Positions 51,355 to 61,222 are shown, counted from the first letter of the stretch. The stretch: DNA of 64,000 nt from Streptomyces sp. NBC_00306 (GCF_036169555.1 NZ_CP108032.1:6510001-6574000); one strand, 5' to 3'. Translations and numbers: made by a program. The notes: a model not told the origin generated them from the letters alone.

Positions 51355-52698
51355 GTGGCCGATGTGGACGTGAACCTGGTACTGCGCTCGACGCGGGTGA
51401 TCACCCCGGACGGAACGCGGGCCGCGGCGGTCACCGTCGCCGGCGGCAAGATCGCGGCCGTGCTCCCGTACGACACCGAGGTGCCGGCCGGGGCCAGGCT
51501 GGAGGACGTCGGCGACGACGTCGTACTGCCCGGCCTGGTGGACACCCACGTCCATGTGAACGACCCCGGCCGTACCGCATGGGAGGGCTTCTGGACCGCC
51601 ACCCGCGCCGCCGCCGCGGGCGGTATCACCACGCTCCTCGACATGCCTCTCAACTCCCTTCCGCCCACCACGACCGTCGACAACCTGCGGACCAAGCAGG
51701 ACGTCGCACGGCCCAAGGCCCATGTCGACACGGGCTTCTGGGGTGGCGCGATCCCGGACAACACCAAGGATCTGCGGTCACTGCACGACGCCGGGGTCTT
51801 CGGCTTCAAGTGCTTCCTGTCGCCGTCCGGGGTGGAGGAGTTCCCGGAACTCGACCAGGAGCAGCTCGCCCGCTCCATGGCCGAGATCGCCGGCTTCGGC
51901 GGACTGCTCATCGTGCACGCCGAGGACCCGCACCACCTCGCCGCCGCTCCCCAGGAGCCCGGCCCCCGGTACGCGGACTTCCTCGCCTCCCGGCCCCGCG
52001 ACGCCGAGAACACCGCCATCGAGAACCTGATCGCCCACGCCAAGCGGCTGAACGCGCGGGTGCACGTCCTGCATCTGTCGTCCAGCGACGCCCTGCCGCT
52101 GATCGCCGCCGCCAAGGCGGAGGGGGTGCGGATCTCCGTCGAGTCCTGCCCGCACTTCCTCACCCTCACCGCCGAGGAAGTCCCGGACGGCGCCACGGAG
52201 TTCAAGTGCTGCCCGCCCATCCGTGAAGCCGCGAACCAGGACGCGCTCTGGGCCGGCCTGGCCGACGGCACCATCGACTGCATCGTCACCGACCACTCGC
52301 CCTGCACCACCGACCTCAAGACTCCCGACTTCGCCTCGGCCTGGGGCGGCATCTCCTCGCTTCAGCTGGGACTCCCGGCGATCTGGACCGCGGCACGCGG
52401 GCGCGGCCATTCCCTGGAGGACGTCGTGCGGTGGATGTCCGCCGGCCCGGCCGAACTCGCCGGGCTGACCCACAAGGGCGCCATCGAGGCCGGCCGCGAC
52501 GCCGACTTCGCCGTCCTCGCCCCGGACGAGACCTTCACCGTCGACCCGGCCGAGCTGTACCACCGCAACCAGGTCACCGCGTACGCGGGCAAGACGCTGT
52601 ACGGCGTCGTCCGTTCGACGTGGCTGCGGGGCGAGCGAATCGTGGAGAACGGCACCCTCGCGGAGCCGGCCGGCCGTCTGCTCGAAAGGAACAACTGA
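51355..52698 (+). CDS. allB: Allantoinase
   Basis: The 447-aa dihydropyrimidinase-like amidohydrolase opens allantoin to allantoate. Binuclear metal ligands are in GLVDTHVHVND (HxH), the carboxylated Lys in FGFKCFLSPSG, His in LLIVHAEDP and VHVLHLSSS, and Asp in IVTDHSPC. GTG 51355. The next gene starts 2 nt after its stop, so allB and alc are one operon. Confidence 0.95.
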   Translation: MADVDVNLVLRSTRVITPDGTRAAAVTVAGGKIAAVLPYDTEVPAGARLEDVGDDVVLPGLVDTHVHVNDPGRTAWEGFWTATRAAAAGGITTLLDMPLNSLPPTTTVDNLRTKQDVARPKAHVDTGFWGGAIPDNTKDLRSLHDAGVFGFKCFLSPSGVEEFPELDQEQLARSMAEIAGFGGLLIVHAEDPHHLAAAPQEPGPRYADFLASRPRDAENTAIENLIAHAKRLNARVHVLHLSSSDALPLIAAAKAEGVRISVESCPHFLTLTAEEVPDGATEFKCCPPIREAANQDALWAGLADGTIDCIVTDHSPCTTDLKTPDFASAWGGISSLQLGLPAIWTAARGRGHSLEDVVRWMSAGPAELAGLTHKGAIEAGRDADFAVLAPDETFTVDPAELYHRNQVTAYAGKTLYGVVRSTWLRGERIVENGTLAEPAGRLLERNN

Positions 52699-52700
52699 CC

Positions 52701-53813
52701 GTGTCCATCCCTTCTTTCACCGGTGACGCCAGCCCCTACGGCGGCGGTGACCCGTACGGCGACTACCGCACGGCCGACTTCCCCTTCACGCACCACGCCG
52801 ACCTCGCCGACCGGCGCCTGGGCGCGGGCGTCATCGCCGCCAACGACGAGTTCTTCGCCGAGCGCGAGAACATGCTGAAGCCCGAGGCGGCGGAGTTCGA
52901 CCCGGAGCACTTCGGCCACAAGGGCAAGATCATGGACGGCTGGGAGACCCGCCGCCGCCGTGGCGTGGGCGCGGAGCAGCCGCATCCGACCGACGACGAC
53001 CACGACTGGGCGCTCGTACGCCTCGGCGCGCCCGGTGTCGTACGCGGCATCGTCATCGACACCGCGCACTTCCGCGGCAACTACCCGCAGGCCGTCTCCG
53101 TGGAGGCGACCGCGGTGGCCGGGTCCCCCTCGCCGGAGGACCTGCTCGCGGACGACGTGAAGTGGACCGCGCTCGTACCGCGGACGGCCATCGGCGGCCA
53201 CGCGGCCAACGGCTTCGTCGTCGACGTCGAACAGCGCTTCACGCACCTGCGCGTCAACCAGCACCCCGACGGCGGCATCGCGCGCCTGCGGGTGTACGGA
53301 GAGGTGACACCCGACCCGGCGTGGCTGGGCGTGCTCGGCACCTTCGACCTCGTCGCGCTGGAGAACGGCGGCCGGGTGGAGGACGCGTCCGACCGCTTCT
53401 ACTCCCCGGCCACCAACACCATCCAGCCGGGCCGTTCCCGCAAGATGGACGACGGCTGGGAGACCCGCCGGCGCCGGGACAAGGGCAACGACTGGATCCG
53501 CTACCAGCTCGTGGAGCAGTCCGAGATCCGCGCGGTGGAGATCGACACGGCGTATCTGAAGGGCAACAGCGCGGGCTGGGCGGCGATTTCGCTGCGCGAC
53601 GGGGAGACGGGGGAGTGGGCGGAGATCCTCCCGCGGACCCGGCTCCAGCCGGACACGAACCACCGTTTCGTGCTGGATGCGCCGGCGGTGGGCAGCCGGG
53701 TGCGGATCGACATCTACCCGGACGGCGGGATCTCGCGACTGCGGTTGTTCGGGTCGCTGACGGCGGACGGGGCGGCGCGGCTGCGGGCGCGGCACCAGGA
53801 GCTCGGGGGCTGA
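52701..53813 (+). CDS. alc: Allantoicase
   Basis: The 370-aa enzyme splits allantoate into ureidoglycolate and urea. It has two repeated jelly-roll allantoicase domains, each with a near-identical motif: GKIMDGWETRRRRG in the first and RKMDDGWETRRRRDKGNDW in the second. It also carries FRGNYPQAVSVE and LKGNSAGWAAIS. GTG 52701 with AAAGGA upstream. No ureidoglycolate lyase follows. Confidence 0.95.
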   Translation: MSIPSFTGDASPYGGGDPYGDYRTADFPFTHHADLADRRLGAGVIAANDEFFAERENMLKPEAAEFDPEHFGHKGKIMDGWETRRRRGVGAEQPHPTDDDHDWALVRLGAPGVVRGIVIDTAHFRGNYPQAVSVEATAVAGSPSPEDLLADDVKWTALVPRTAIGGHAANGFVVDVEQRFTHLRVNQHPDGGIARLRVYGEVTPDPAWLGVLGTFDLVALENGGRVEDASDRFYSPATNTIQPGRSRKMDDGWETRRRRDKGNDWIRYQLVEQSEIRAVEIDTAYLKGNSAGWAAISLRDGETGEWAEILPRTRLQPDTNHRFVLDAPAVGSRVRIDIYPDGGISRLRLFGSLTADGAARLRARHQELGG

Positions 53814-53852
53814 GGGTGCTCCGGTTCTGACTCCGGTTCTGACCCTGGCGGT

Positions 53853-53892
53853 CCGGGTCGAGCCGTGGACGTTCGTCCGCGGCTCGGCCCGG
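53853..53892 (+). terminator. Terminator after alc
   Basis: Arms 53853-53871 and 53874-53892 pair almost completely (two G-U type mismatches). The following 170 bp contain short GGACGGGCT/CGATG repeats but no gene. Confidence 0.75.
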
Positions 53893-54060
53893 CTGCACCG
53901 GGGGTACGGCCTCCGGCCGTGTCCTCGATCGCCGGACGGGCTCGATGCGCCGGAGTGTCACGCCGGGCCGGGACGGGCTTGATCGTCGGCCCGGTGTGTC
54001 ACCCACCGCAGGCCGGACGGGCTCAATGTCCGTCCGCGGCCGGGCGGTGGGCCCGCGGCG

Positions 54061-54789
54061 TCACGCCGCGTGGCCGCCGTCCACCGCCAGTTCCGCTCCC
54101 GTGATGTACGACGCCTCGTCGCTCGTCACATACGCGACCAGCGACGCCACCTCCTCCGGGGTACCGAAGCGGTCCAGTGCGGTACCCGCCTTCTGCGGAG
54201 GCGCGTACGGGCCGTCCGACGGGTTCATGTCCGTGTCGATCGGGCCCGGGTGGATGAGGTTCGCCGTGATGCCGCGCGGGCCCAGTTCGCGGGCCAGTGC
54301 CTTCGTCAGGCCTGTCAGGGCCGACTTGCTCATCGCATAGAGCGTGCCTCCCGGGCCCGGCACGTACTTCGTCATGCAGGAGCCGATGGAGACGATCCGG
54401 CCGCCGCGCTCCATCCGCGCGGCTGCCGCCTGGGAAGCGAGGAAGACCGCGCGCACGTTCACCGCCAGCACCCGGTCCACGTCGGCCGTCGCCAGGCTGT
54501 CGACCGGTCCGAGTACGCCGACCCCTGCGTTGTTGACCAGGATGTCCAGCCGGCCGAGCGCGTCGGCCGCGCGGCTGACGGCGGAGGCGCCGCATTCCGT
54601 GCCTGCGGCGTCCGACCGGAGCGCGACACCCCGGCGGCCCGCCGCCTCGATCTTGCGGACCACCTCCTCGGCGGCCTCGTCGCTCCGCACATAGGTGATG
54701 GCGACATCGGCGCCCTCCTGCGCGAGTCGCAGAGCGATCGCCGCACCGATTCCGCGGCTGCCACCTGTCACCAGAGCTGTCCTGGACAT
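54061..54789 (-). CDS. SDR-family oxidoreductase (FabG-like)
   Basis: The 242-aa classical short-chain dehydrogenase has the cofactor motif TGGSRGIGAAIA, NNAGVGVLGP, the active-site YAMSK (Tyr-x3-Lys) with upstream Ser in IVSIGSCMTKYV, and C-terminal ITGAELAVDGG. ATG 54789 has AAGGGGAA upstream. Substrate unknown. Confidence 0.9.
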   Translation of the reverse strand: MSRTALVTGGSRGIGAAIALRLAQEGADVAITYVRSDEAAEEVVRKIEAAGRRGVALRSDAAGTECGASAVSRAADALGRLDILVNNAGVGVLGPVDSLATADVDRVLAVNVRAVFLASQAAAARMERGGRIVSIGSCMTKYVPGPGGTLYAMSKSALTGLTKALARELGPRGITANLIHPGPIDTDMNPSDGPYAPPQKAGTALDRFGTPEEVASLVAYVTSDEASYITGAELAVDGGHAA

Positions 54790-55017
54790 GAGTTCCCCTT
54801 GTGATGATGTGTCATGACGTGTCGTAACGGCTGATGACATCAAGCAAAGCGGCCCGGCCTCCTCGGTGCTGGCGGCAAACGGACGTTGAATCCCGGTGTG
54901 ACCCTTCGGCGAGCGTCCTCACGCCGGGTGACCGATGAGATCGCGGCGCCGGCAGGGTCGTAGCTGATGACCGCGTCACCACCGGGGGAACACGAGCAAC
55001 GGAAGCAGGTGCCTCTC

Positions 55018-55632
55018 ATGGGGAAGCTCTCGATCACCACCTTCGTCTCTCTCGACGGCGTCATGCAGGGACCGGGAGGGCCCGAGGAGGACCGCCGTGA
55101 CGGCTTCGACCTCGGTGGCTGGACCGTTCCCTACGCGGACGACGACTTCGGTCATTTCATGGACAGCGTCTTCGGCCGCGTCGGTGCGTTTCTGCTGGGC
55201 CGCCGCACGTACGAGATCTTCGCCGGGTTCTGGCCGACGGTGAGCGACCCGGACGACCCGATCGCCTCGAAGCTCAACTCCAGGCCGAAGTACGTCGTCT
55301 CCACCACGATGGAGCGGGCCGACTGGGAGCCGTCCACGATCATCCGCGGCGATCTCGCCAAGGAGATCCCCGCGCTCAAGGAGCGCACGGACGGTGAGGT
55401 GCAGGTCCACGGCAGCGGCCGGCTCGCCCACTCGCTGCTGGAGCACGATCTGATCGACACCCTCCATGTGCTGACCTACCCCGTCGTGCTGGGCAAGGGG
55501 CTGCGGCTCTTCCCGGAGGGCTCGGTGCCCACGGCGTTCCGGCACACGGACGCCCGCATCACCGGCAGCGGTGTGACGATCCAGACCTACGAACTGGCCG
55601 GCCGCCCCGAGTACGGGACGTACGGGGCCTGA
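55018..55632 (+). CDS. DHFR-like (RibD C-terminal) reductase
   Basis: The 204-aa RibD_C/dihydrofolate-reductase-like protein begins MGKLSITTFVSLDGVMQGPGG, carries LLGRRTYEIFAGFWP and YPVVLGKGLRLFPEG. Typical Streptomyces orphan reductase; substrate unknown. It is divergent from the SDR; a 10-bp imperfect inverted repeat (54892-54901/54919-54928) lies between. Confidence 0.88.
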   Translation: MGKLSITTFVSLDGVMQGPGGPEEDRRDGFDLGGWTVPYADDDFGHFMDSVFGRVGAFLLGRRTYEIFAGFWPTVSDPDDPIASKLNSRPKYVVSTTMERADWEPSTIIRGDLAKEIPALKERTDGEVQVHGSGRLAHSLLEHDLIDTLHVLTYPVVLGKGLRLFPEGSVPTAFRHTDARITGSGVTIQTYELAGRPEYGTYGA

Positions 55633-55668
55633 CAGCGCGCGCGTGCACGGTTGCTAGGTTGGGCCGCC

Positions 55669-56043
55669 ATGCGATCACTCCCGTACGACATCGAATTCCG
55701 CAGCCGGGCCAGGCGTGTTCAGGGCTGGGGCGTCGGACTGCTCGCGCTCTCCAGCCTGTTGTGGGTGTGGTTCGGGGTGCTGCTTCTGACGCCGTACGAC
55801 GCCGACGGTACGAGCTACGAGTGCGAGGCGCGCCTGTTCACGGACCGGTCCACCGCCAACGAAGGGCTCGGCAACGGCTCTTCGTGCCCCGCCGAGCGGG
55901 ACTGGCCCGAGCTCATCGCCGTGCTCGGGCTGTCCGTCCCCGTCTCCGTCGTCGGCGCGGTGCTCTTCACCAGCGGCATGGTGAGCAACCGGATGAGCGA
56001 GCATCTGGCCGAGGTCACCCGGCTCAACGAGGCGAAGGTCTGA
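55669..56043 (+). CDS. Small membrane protein with two TM segments
   Basis: The 124-aa protein has TM segments at ~20-41 (VGLLALSSLLWVWFGVLLLTP) and ~83-105, with an external loop bearing two Cys (YECEARLF, GSSCPAE) likely disulfide-linked. Function unknown. Confidence 0.7.
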   Translation: MRSLPYDIEFRSRARRVQGWGVGLLALSSLLWVWFGVLLLTPYDADGTSYECEARLFTDRSTANEGLGNGSSCPAERDWPELIAVLGLSVPVSVVGAVLFTSGMVSNRMSEHLAEVTRLNEAKV

Positions 56044-56085
56044 CGGTCCCCGTCCTTTGGCATCGCCTGCCTCCGCCGTCTGTCG

Positions 56086-56298
56086 TCACTTGAGGTTGTC
56101 GGCCGTCATCATCACCGCGAAGCCGACCACGGCGATCACGATGTTCGTGAGCAGGGCCGCGTTCCCGAGGAAGGAGACGTTCTCCGTCAGGAAGCGGGTG
56201 AAGGCCATGAAGCGGAACCAGCCCGTGAGCTCGCGGATCACGCCGCAGCCCCCCAGCACGAGCATGATCAGGCCGGCGCCTTCGAGAATCTTCTTCAT
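56086..56298 (-). CDS. 70-aa membrane protein
   Basis: MKKILEGAGLIMLVLGGCGVI starts a two-TM protein (residues ~5-22 and ~48-66). ATG 56298 is chosen over an upstream frame start. Function unknown. Confidence 0.65.
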   Translation of the reverse strand: MKKILEGAGLIMLVLGGCGVIRELTGWFRFMAFTRFLTENVSFLGNAALLTNIVIAVVGFAVMMTADNLK

Positions 56299-56444
56299 GC
56301 CCGCGATCGTCGTGCCGCGCCGCACCCTGGCGCGTCGGCCCTCGGCATGCACTCCTGCTCCGAAAGTCTCCACCTCGGCGACTTTGGTAGCTTCCCGTCC
56401 GTCCCGGCCTGTCCGACGCCTCCCACCTGCGTAACTTGGTCGGT

Positions 56445-57674
56445 ATGACGCGTACGGAATACCCCTGGCTGCTGCCCTCGGCCATGGCGGACCCCCAGGA
56501 GCCCGACCCCCGGGGGGAGACGTCCACGGGCCGGCGCCGGCGGACCGTGCGCGACTGGATCGTGGACACCTGCGCCTTCGTCCTGGCCGCGCTGTTCGGG
56601 CTGATCGCGGCGGAGGCCAGCGATCAGTACAACACCTCCGAGATGGTCGTCCTCGCCGATCAGCTGCTGGGTGCGGCGGCGTGCTGCGCCCTGTGGGTGC
56701 GGCGGCGCTGGCCGGTCGGCCTGGCCCTGGTCCTGACCGTCGCCACCGTGCTCACGCCGGTCGCCGGGGGCGCGATGCTGGTCGCCGTCTTCAGCCTCGC
56801 CGTGCACCGGCTGTTCAGGCCGGTCGCCCTGGTGGGACTCGTCGCGCTGGTCGGCTCCGTCGTCCAGCCGCTGGTGCGCCCCGACCCGACGGTGAACTAC
56901 TGGGTGTCGATGATCGCCGGGGTCGTCCTGCTGCTGCTGGCGATCGGCTGGGGCATGCTCGTACGCGCCCGGCGCCAGCTCGTCGTGGCGCTGCGGGAAC
57001 GGGCCCTGCGAGCCGAGACGGAGGCGGAGCTCCGGGCCGAGCAGGCCCAGCGACTGGCCCGTGAGGCGATCGCCCGCGAGATGCACGATGTGCTCGCCCA
57101 CCGGCTCACCCTGCTCAGCGTGCACGCGGGCGCCCTCGAATTCCGGCCGGACGCGCCACCCGCCGAGGTCGCGCGGGCCGCGGGGGTGATCCGCGACAGC
57201 GCGCACGACGCGCTCCAGGACCTCCGCGAGATCATCGGCGTGCTCCGGGCGCCCGGCGAGGGCGACCACGGCGACCGTCCGCAGCCGACGCTCGCCACGC
57301 TCGACGCGCTGGTCGCCGAGTCCCGTGAGGCCGGGATGAAGGTGACCCTCGACAACCGCATCTCCGACACGGCATCCGTCCCGGCGATCGTGGGGCGCAC
57401 CGTCTACCGCATCGCCCAGGAGGGCCTCACCAACGCCCGCAAACACGCGCCGGGCGCCGAGGTCACCGTCGCCGTCGGCGGAGGACCGGGCGACGGCGTC
57501 ACCGTCGCGGTCGACAATCCCGCTCCGGTCGATGACGTCGGCACCGTGCCCGGTTCCGGGCAGGGGCTGATCGGGCTCACCGAACGGGCCTCGCTCGCCG
57601 GTGGCAGCCTCGAGCACGGAGCGACCGGAGACGGCGGATTCCATGTCCGGGCCTGGCTACCGTGGGCCGCATGA
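56445..57674 (+). CDS. NarL-type sensor histidine kinase (HisKA_3)
   Basis: The 409-aa kinase has four to five TM segments in the first 170 residues and little external domain. The HisKA_3 His about residue 214 is in AIAREMHDVLAHRLTLLSVHAGAL; the ATPase shows AQEGLTNARKHAPG and GSGQGLIGLTERASL. Its stop overlaps the response regulator ATG. Confidence 0.9.
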   Translation: MTRTEYPWLLPSAMADPQEPDPRGETSTGRRRRTVRDWIVDTCAFVLAALFGLIAAEASDQYNTSEMVVLADQLLGAAACCALWVRRRWPVGLALVLTVATVLTPVAGGAMLVAVFSLAVHRLFRPVALVGLVALVGSVVQPLVRPDPTVNYWVSMIAGVVLLLLAIGWGMLVRARRQLVVALRERALRAETEAELRAEQAQRLAREAIAREMHDVLAHRLTLLSVHAGALEFRPDAPPAEVARAAGVIRDSAHDALQDLREIIGVLRAPGEGDHGDRPQPTLATLDALVAESREAGMKVTLDNRISDTASVPAIVGRTVYRIAQEGLTNARKHAPGAEVTVAVGGGPGDGVTVAVDNPAPVDDVGTVPGSGQGLIGLTERASLAGGSLEHGATGDGGFHVRAWLPWAA

Positions 57675-58342
57675 CTATCCGGTTGCTCGTCGTCGATGAC
57701 GACCCCCTGGTCCGGGCGGGCCTCTCCTTCATGCTCGGCGGGGCCGACGACCTCGAGATCGTCGGGGAGGGCGCGGACGGTTCCGAGGTACCGGAACTGA
57801 TCGACCGGCTCTCGCCCGACGTCGTGCTGATGGACATCCGGATGCCGACGGTGGACGGACTGCGCGCCACCGAGGAGCTGCGGCGCAGGCCCGACGCCCC
57901 CGAGGTCGTGGTGCTCACCACGTTCCACGCGGACGAGCAGGTGCTGCGGGCGCTGCGGGCCGGGGCCGCCGGGTTCGTCCTCAAGGACACCCCGCCGGCC
58001 GAGATCGTCGCCGCGGTGCGGCGGGTGGCTTCCGGGGACCCGGTGCTCTCCCCGGCCGTGACCCGCCAGCTGATGTCGCACGTCGCCGACCGGGTGCCCG
58101 ACCCGCGCCGCAGCACGGCGGCCCAGCGGCTGGACTCGCTCGCGGAACGGGAGCGGGAGGTGGCGGTCGCGGTGGGCCGCGGCCAGTCCAACGCGGAGAT
58201 CGCGGCGACGCTGTACATGAGCGTGCCGACCGTGAAGACCCATGTGTCGCGCATCCTCGCGAAGCTGGATCTCAACAACCGTGTCCAGATCGCGCTGCTC
58301 GCGCACGACGCTGGCCTGCTGGACGGGGAGGGGCCGACGTAG
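57671..58342 (+). CDS. NarL/LuxR-type response regulator
   Basis: The 223-aa protein has a receiver domain (VVDDDPLVRAG; Asp in DVVLMDIRMP; Lys in LKDTPPAE) and a C-terminal LuxR HTH (LAEREREVAVAVGRGQSNAEIAATLYMSVPTVKTHVSRILAKL). Starts within the kinase stop (ATGA). The P450 gene follows after 9 nt and may be co-transcribed. Confidence 0.92.
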   Translation: MTIRLLVVDDDPLVRAGLSFMLGGADDLEIVGEGADGSEVPELIDRLSPDVVLMDIRMPTVDGLRATEELRRRPDAPEVVVLTTFHADEQVLRALRAGAAGFVLKDTPPAEIVAAVRRVASGDPVLSPAVTRQLMSHVADRVPDPRRSTAAQRLDSLAEREREVAVAVGRGQSNAEIAATLYMSVPTVKTHVSRILAKLDLNNRVQIALLAHDAGLLDGEGPT

Positions 58343-58351
58343 GCTGGCGGG

Positions 58352-59530
58352 GTGGCGATCATCGATCTGGGGGAGTACGGGGCGGACTTCGTCGCCGATC
58401 CGTATCCGTACTATGCGAAGTGGCGCGAGGCCGGTCCCGTCCATCAGGTGCGCGGGGTGCAGGGCGACGAGTTCTGGCTGATCGTCGGCCATGAGGAGGC
58501 GCGCGCCGCGCTCACTGACCCGAGGCTGCTCAAATCACCGGCCGTGGTGGGCCGGATGATGCTGGACGAGCGGGTCATCGGGCCGAATCTGCTGGTCCTG
58601 GACCCGCCGGACCACACACGGCTGCGCCGGCTGGTGACGCGGGAGTTCACCGGTCGCCGCGTGGAGCAACTGGCCCCGCGCATCCAGCAGATCACCGATG
58701 AGCTGCTCGACGCGATGCTGCCGGCCGGGCGGGGCGACCTGGTCGACGCTCTCGCCTTCCCGTTGCCGATCATCGTCATCTGCGAGCTGCTGGGCGTGCC
58801 GGCCGCCGACCGTGACGCCTTCCGCACCTGGTCCAACGAGGTGGTGGCTCCCACCGGGCAGGCCGAGCTGGAGCGGGCCGTCGACGAACTGGCCGTCTAT
58901 CTCGACGACTTGATCGAGGACAAACGCAGCCAGGGGCCGACGGGTGACCTGCTGTCCGCCCTGATAACCGCCCGCGCGGAGGACGACGACCGGCTCTCGG
59001 CCGCCGAACTGCGGGCCCTGGCCTATCTGCTGCTGATCGCGGGCCACGAGACGACGGTCAACCTGATCGCCAACGGCGTACGGGCCCTGCTCGCGCACCC
59101 CGACCAACTGGCCGCCCTGCGAGCCGACTTCTCCCTCCTGGACGGCGCGATCGAGGAGATGCTGCGCTACGACGGACCGGTGGAGGCGGCGACCGTACGC
59201 TTCACCTCCGAGTCCCTGCGGATCGGCGAACGCACGATCCCGGCCGGCGCGATGGTCCTGGTCGGCCTCGCGGCGGCCGACCGCGACCCGGCGCGCTACG
59301 CGGCCCCGGACACCTTCGACATCCGCCGCGACACCCGCGGCCATGTGGCGTTCGGCCACGGCATCCACTTCTGCCTGGGCGCGCCCCTGGCCCGCCTGGA
59401 AACCCGCATCGCCCTCCAGTCGCTGCTCGTCCGCTGCCCCGACCTCTCCCTGGACCCGTCGGCGGGCCCGCCGGAGTGGATCCCGGGGCTGCTGATGCGG
59501 GGGGTACGCAGCCTCCCCGTGCGCTGGTAG
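58352..59530 (+). CDS. Cytochrome P450 (CYP107-like)
   Basis: The 392-aa soluble bacterial P450 has the I-helix oxygen-activation motif LLIAGHETTVNLI, the K-helix EEMLRYDG (ExxR), and the heme-binding loop FGHGIHFCLGAPLARLE with proximal Cys. All motifs intact. GTG 58352. Substrate unknown; no secondary-metabolite genes and no ferredoxin are adjacent. Confidence 0.92.
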   Translation: MAIIDLGEYGADFVADPYPYYAKWREAGPVHQVRGVQGDEFWLIVGHEEARAALTDPRLLKSPAVVGRMMLDERVIGPNLLVLDPPDHTRLRRLVTREFTGRRVEQLAPRIQQITDELLDAMLPAGRGDLVDALAFPLPIIVICELLGVPAADRDAFRTWSNEVVAPTGQAELERAVDELAVYLDDLIEDKRSQGPTGDLLSALITARAEDDDRLSAAELRALAYLLLIAGHETTVNLIANGVRALLAHPDQLAALRADFSLLDGAIEEMLRYDGPVEAATVRFTSESLRIGERTIPAGAMVLVGLAAADRDPARYAAPDTFDIRRDTRGHVAFGHGIHFCLGAPLARLETRIALQSLLVRCPDLSLDPSAGPPEWIPGLLMRGVRSLPVRW

Positions 59531-59626
59531 GGCGACGATGGCGCACCGGGCGCGGTATGCCGTCGTGACCGACGGCGGCAGGAGCACGAGCGGCAGAGCG
59601 GCAACGGATACCGAGGAGCCCCCACC

Positions 59627-60046
59627 ATGACCGGATTCGACCTGGGCCTCGCGCAGAAGGTCCTCGACAGCCAGCCCTTCAGCCGGCTGCTCCAGGCGCG
59701 CATCACCGCGTTCGGGGACGGGGCCGCCGTGCTGGAGCTCGATGTACGGGACGAGTTGCGGCAGCAGAACGGCTATCTGCACGGCGGTGTCCTCGCCTAC
59801 GCCGCCGACAACTCGATCACCTTCGCGGCCGGCACCACCCTCGGGCCCGCCGTCCTCACCGCGGGGTTCTCCGTGCAGTACGTCCGGCCCGCCACCGGGG
59901 TGATCCTCCGGGCGCGGGCCGCCGTCGTGCACAGCGGGCGGCGGCAGGCCGTGGTGCGGTGCGATCTCCTGGCGGTGGGGGAGGACGGCGAGGAGACACT
60001 GTGCGCCGTGGCCCAGGGCACGGTGCTCTCGGCCCAGACGTCCTGA
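59627..60046 (+). CDS. PaaI-type hotdog thioesterase
   Basis: The 139-aa hotdog-fold protein has the PaaI/4HBT core LRQQNGYLHGGVLAYAADNSITFAA, with the HGG motif and catalytic Asp, followed by FSVQYVRPATG. Acyl-CoA substrate unknown. Its last codons form the first copy of a tandem repeat. Confidence 0.85.
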   Translation: MTGFDLGLAQKVLDSQPFSRLLQARITAFGDGAAVLELDVRDELRQQNGYLHGGVLAYAADNSITFAAGTTLGPAVLTAGFSVQYVRPATGVILRARAAVVHSGRRQAVVRCDLLAVGEDGEETLCAVAQGTVLSAQTS

Positions 60047-60136
60047 AGGCCGCGCCACCTGTCCAAGACGTTCTGAGGCCCCGCCACGTGCCCCGGACGT
60101 CCTGAGGCCGCGCCACCTGCCCCGGACGTCCTGACC
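60038..60136. repeat. Three and a third tandem copies of a 29-30-bp unit
   Basis: Copies start at 60038, 60068, 60097 and 60126 with ACGTCCTGA or ACGTTCTGA. The first contains the thioesterase stop codon. They differ by a few bases and have no coding role after the stop. Confidence 0.8.
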
Positions 60137-60187
60137 GCGAACCGGCTCGGGTGCCCCCGACGCCCCCACGCCCCGACCGCGGCCCTC

Positions 60188-61192
60188 TCAGGCGCCCGCG
60201 ATCTCCTCCAGCCGCACCGGCCTGTGCTCACGGCGGGACAGTTCGCACGCCTCCGCGATCCGTAGCGCCGTCAGCGCCTCCCGCCCGTCGCACGGATTCG
60301 TGCCCTCGCCCTGGACCATCCGGACGAACGCGTCCAGCTCCGCCTCGTACGCGGGGGCGAAGCGTTCCAGGAAGCCCGGCCACGGCTTGTCGGCCGCCGG
60401 GGCGCCCTGCGGCTCGGTCGAGCTGATCGGGGTGCGGTCATCGAGGCCGACCGCGACCTGGTCCAGTTCGCCCGCGAGCTCCATCCGGACGTCGTAGCCG
60501 GCGCCGTTGCACCGCGTGGCCGTGGCCGTGGCGAGCGTCCCGTCGTCCAGCGTCAGCACCGCCGCCGCCGTGTCGACGTCGCCCGCCTCGCGGAACATCG
60601 GCGGCCCGGTGTCCGAGCCGGTCGCGTAGACCTCCACCACCTCGCGACCGGTGACCCAGCGCAGGATGTCGAAGTCGTGGACCAGGCAGTCCCGGTACAG
60701 GCCGCCCGACAGCGGCAGATAGTCGGCGGGCGGCGGCGCCGGGTCGGAGGTGATCGCCCGGACCGTGTGCAGGCGGCCGAGCGCTCCCGACCGCACCAGG
60801 TCGCGGGCCACGGTGTATCCGGCGTCGAAGCGGCGCATGAAGCCGAGCTGGAGCTCCGTACCCGCGGTCTCCACCTCGCGCAGCGCGCCCAGCGTGCCCG
60901 GCAGGTCCACCGCGATCGGCTTCTCGCAGAACGCGGGGAGCCCGGCTCGGGCGGCGCGGCCGATCAGTTCCGCGTGGGAGGCCGTCGCCGAGGCGATCAC
61001 CACCGCGTCCACGCCCCAGGTGAAGATCTCGTGCGCGCTGGGCGCCGCCGTGGCCCCGGTCCGCTCGGCGACCGCGGCCGCCCTCGCCGGGTCGGCGTCC
61101 GCCACGACCAGGGATCCGACCTCCCGGTGGCGGGCGAGCACGCCCGCGTGGAAGGTGCCGATTCGTCCGGTTCCGATCAGTCCGATGCGCAT
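60188..61192 (-). CDS. Gfo/Idh/MocA-family dehydrogenase (inositol 2-dehydrogenase-like)
   Basis: The 334-aa NAD(P)-dependent dehydrogenase has the Rossmann motif RIGLIGTGRIGTFHAGVLARH, the catalytic block FCEKPIAVDLPG (Lys of EKP), and LQLGFMRRFDAGY; GLYRDCLVHDFDILRWVTG carries the C-domain Asp/His. It resembles IolG-type enzymes. Divergent from the GntR gene with an operator between; the sugar-binding proteins beyond support a cyclitol or sugar substrate. Confidence 0.85.
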   Translation of the reverse strand: MRIGLIGTGRIGTFHAGVLARHREVGSLVVADADPARAAAVAERTGATAAPSAHEIFTWGVDAVVIASATASHAELIGRAARAGLPAFCEKPIAVDLPGTLGALREVETAGTELQLGFMRRFDAGYTVARDLVRSGALGRLHTVRAITSDPAPPPADYLPLSGGLYRDCLVHDFDILRWVTGREVVEVYATGSDTGPPMFREAGDVDTAAAVLTLDDGTLATATATRCNGAGYDVRMELAGELDQVAVGLDDRTPISSTEPQGAPAADKPWPGFLERFAPAYEAELDAFVRMVQGEGTNPCDGREALTALRIAEACELSRREHRPVRLEEIAGA

Positions 61193-61222
61193 GGCCCAAA
61201 AATGGAGCCGGGCCGGGCACTG

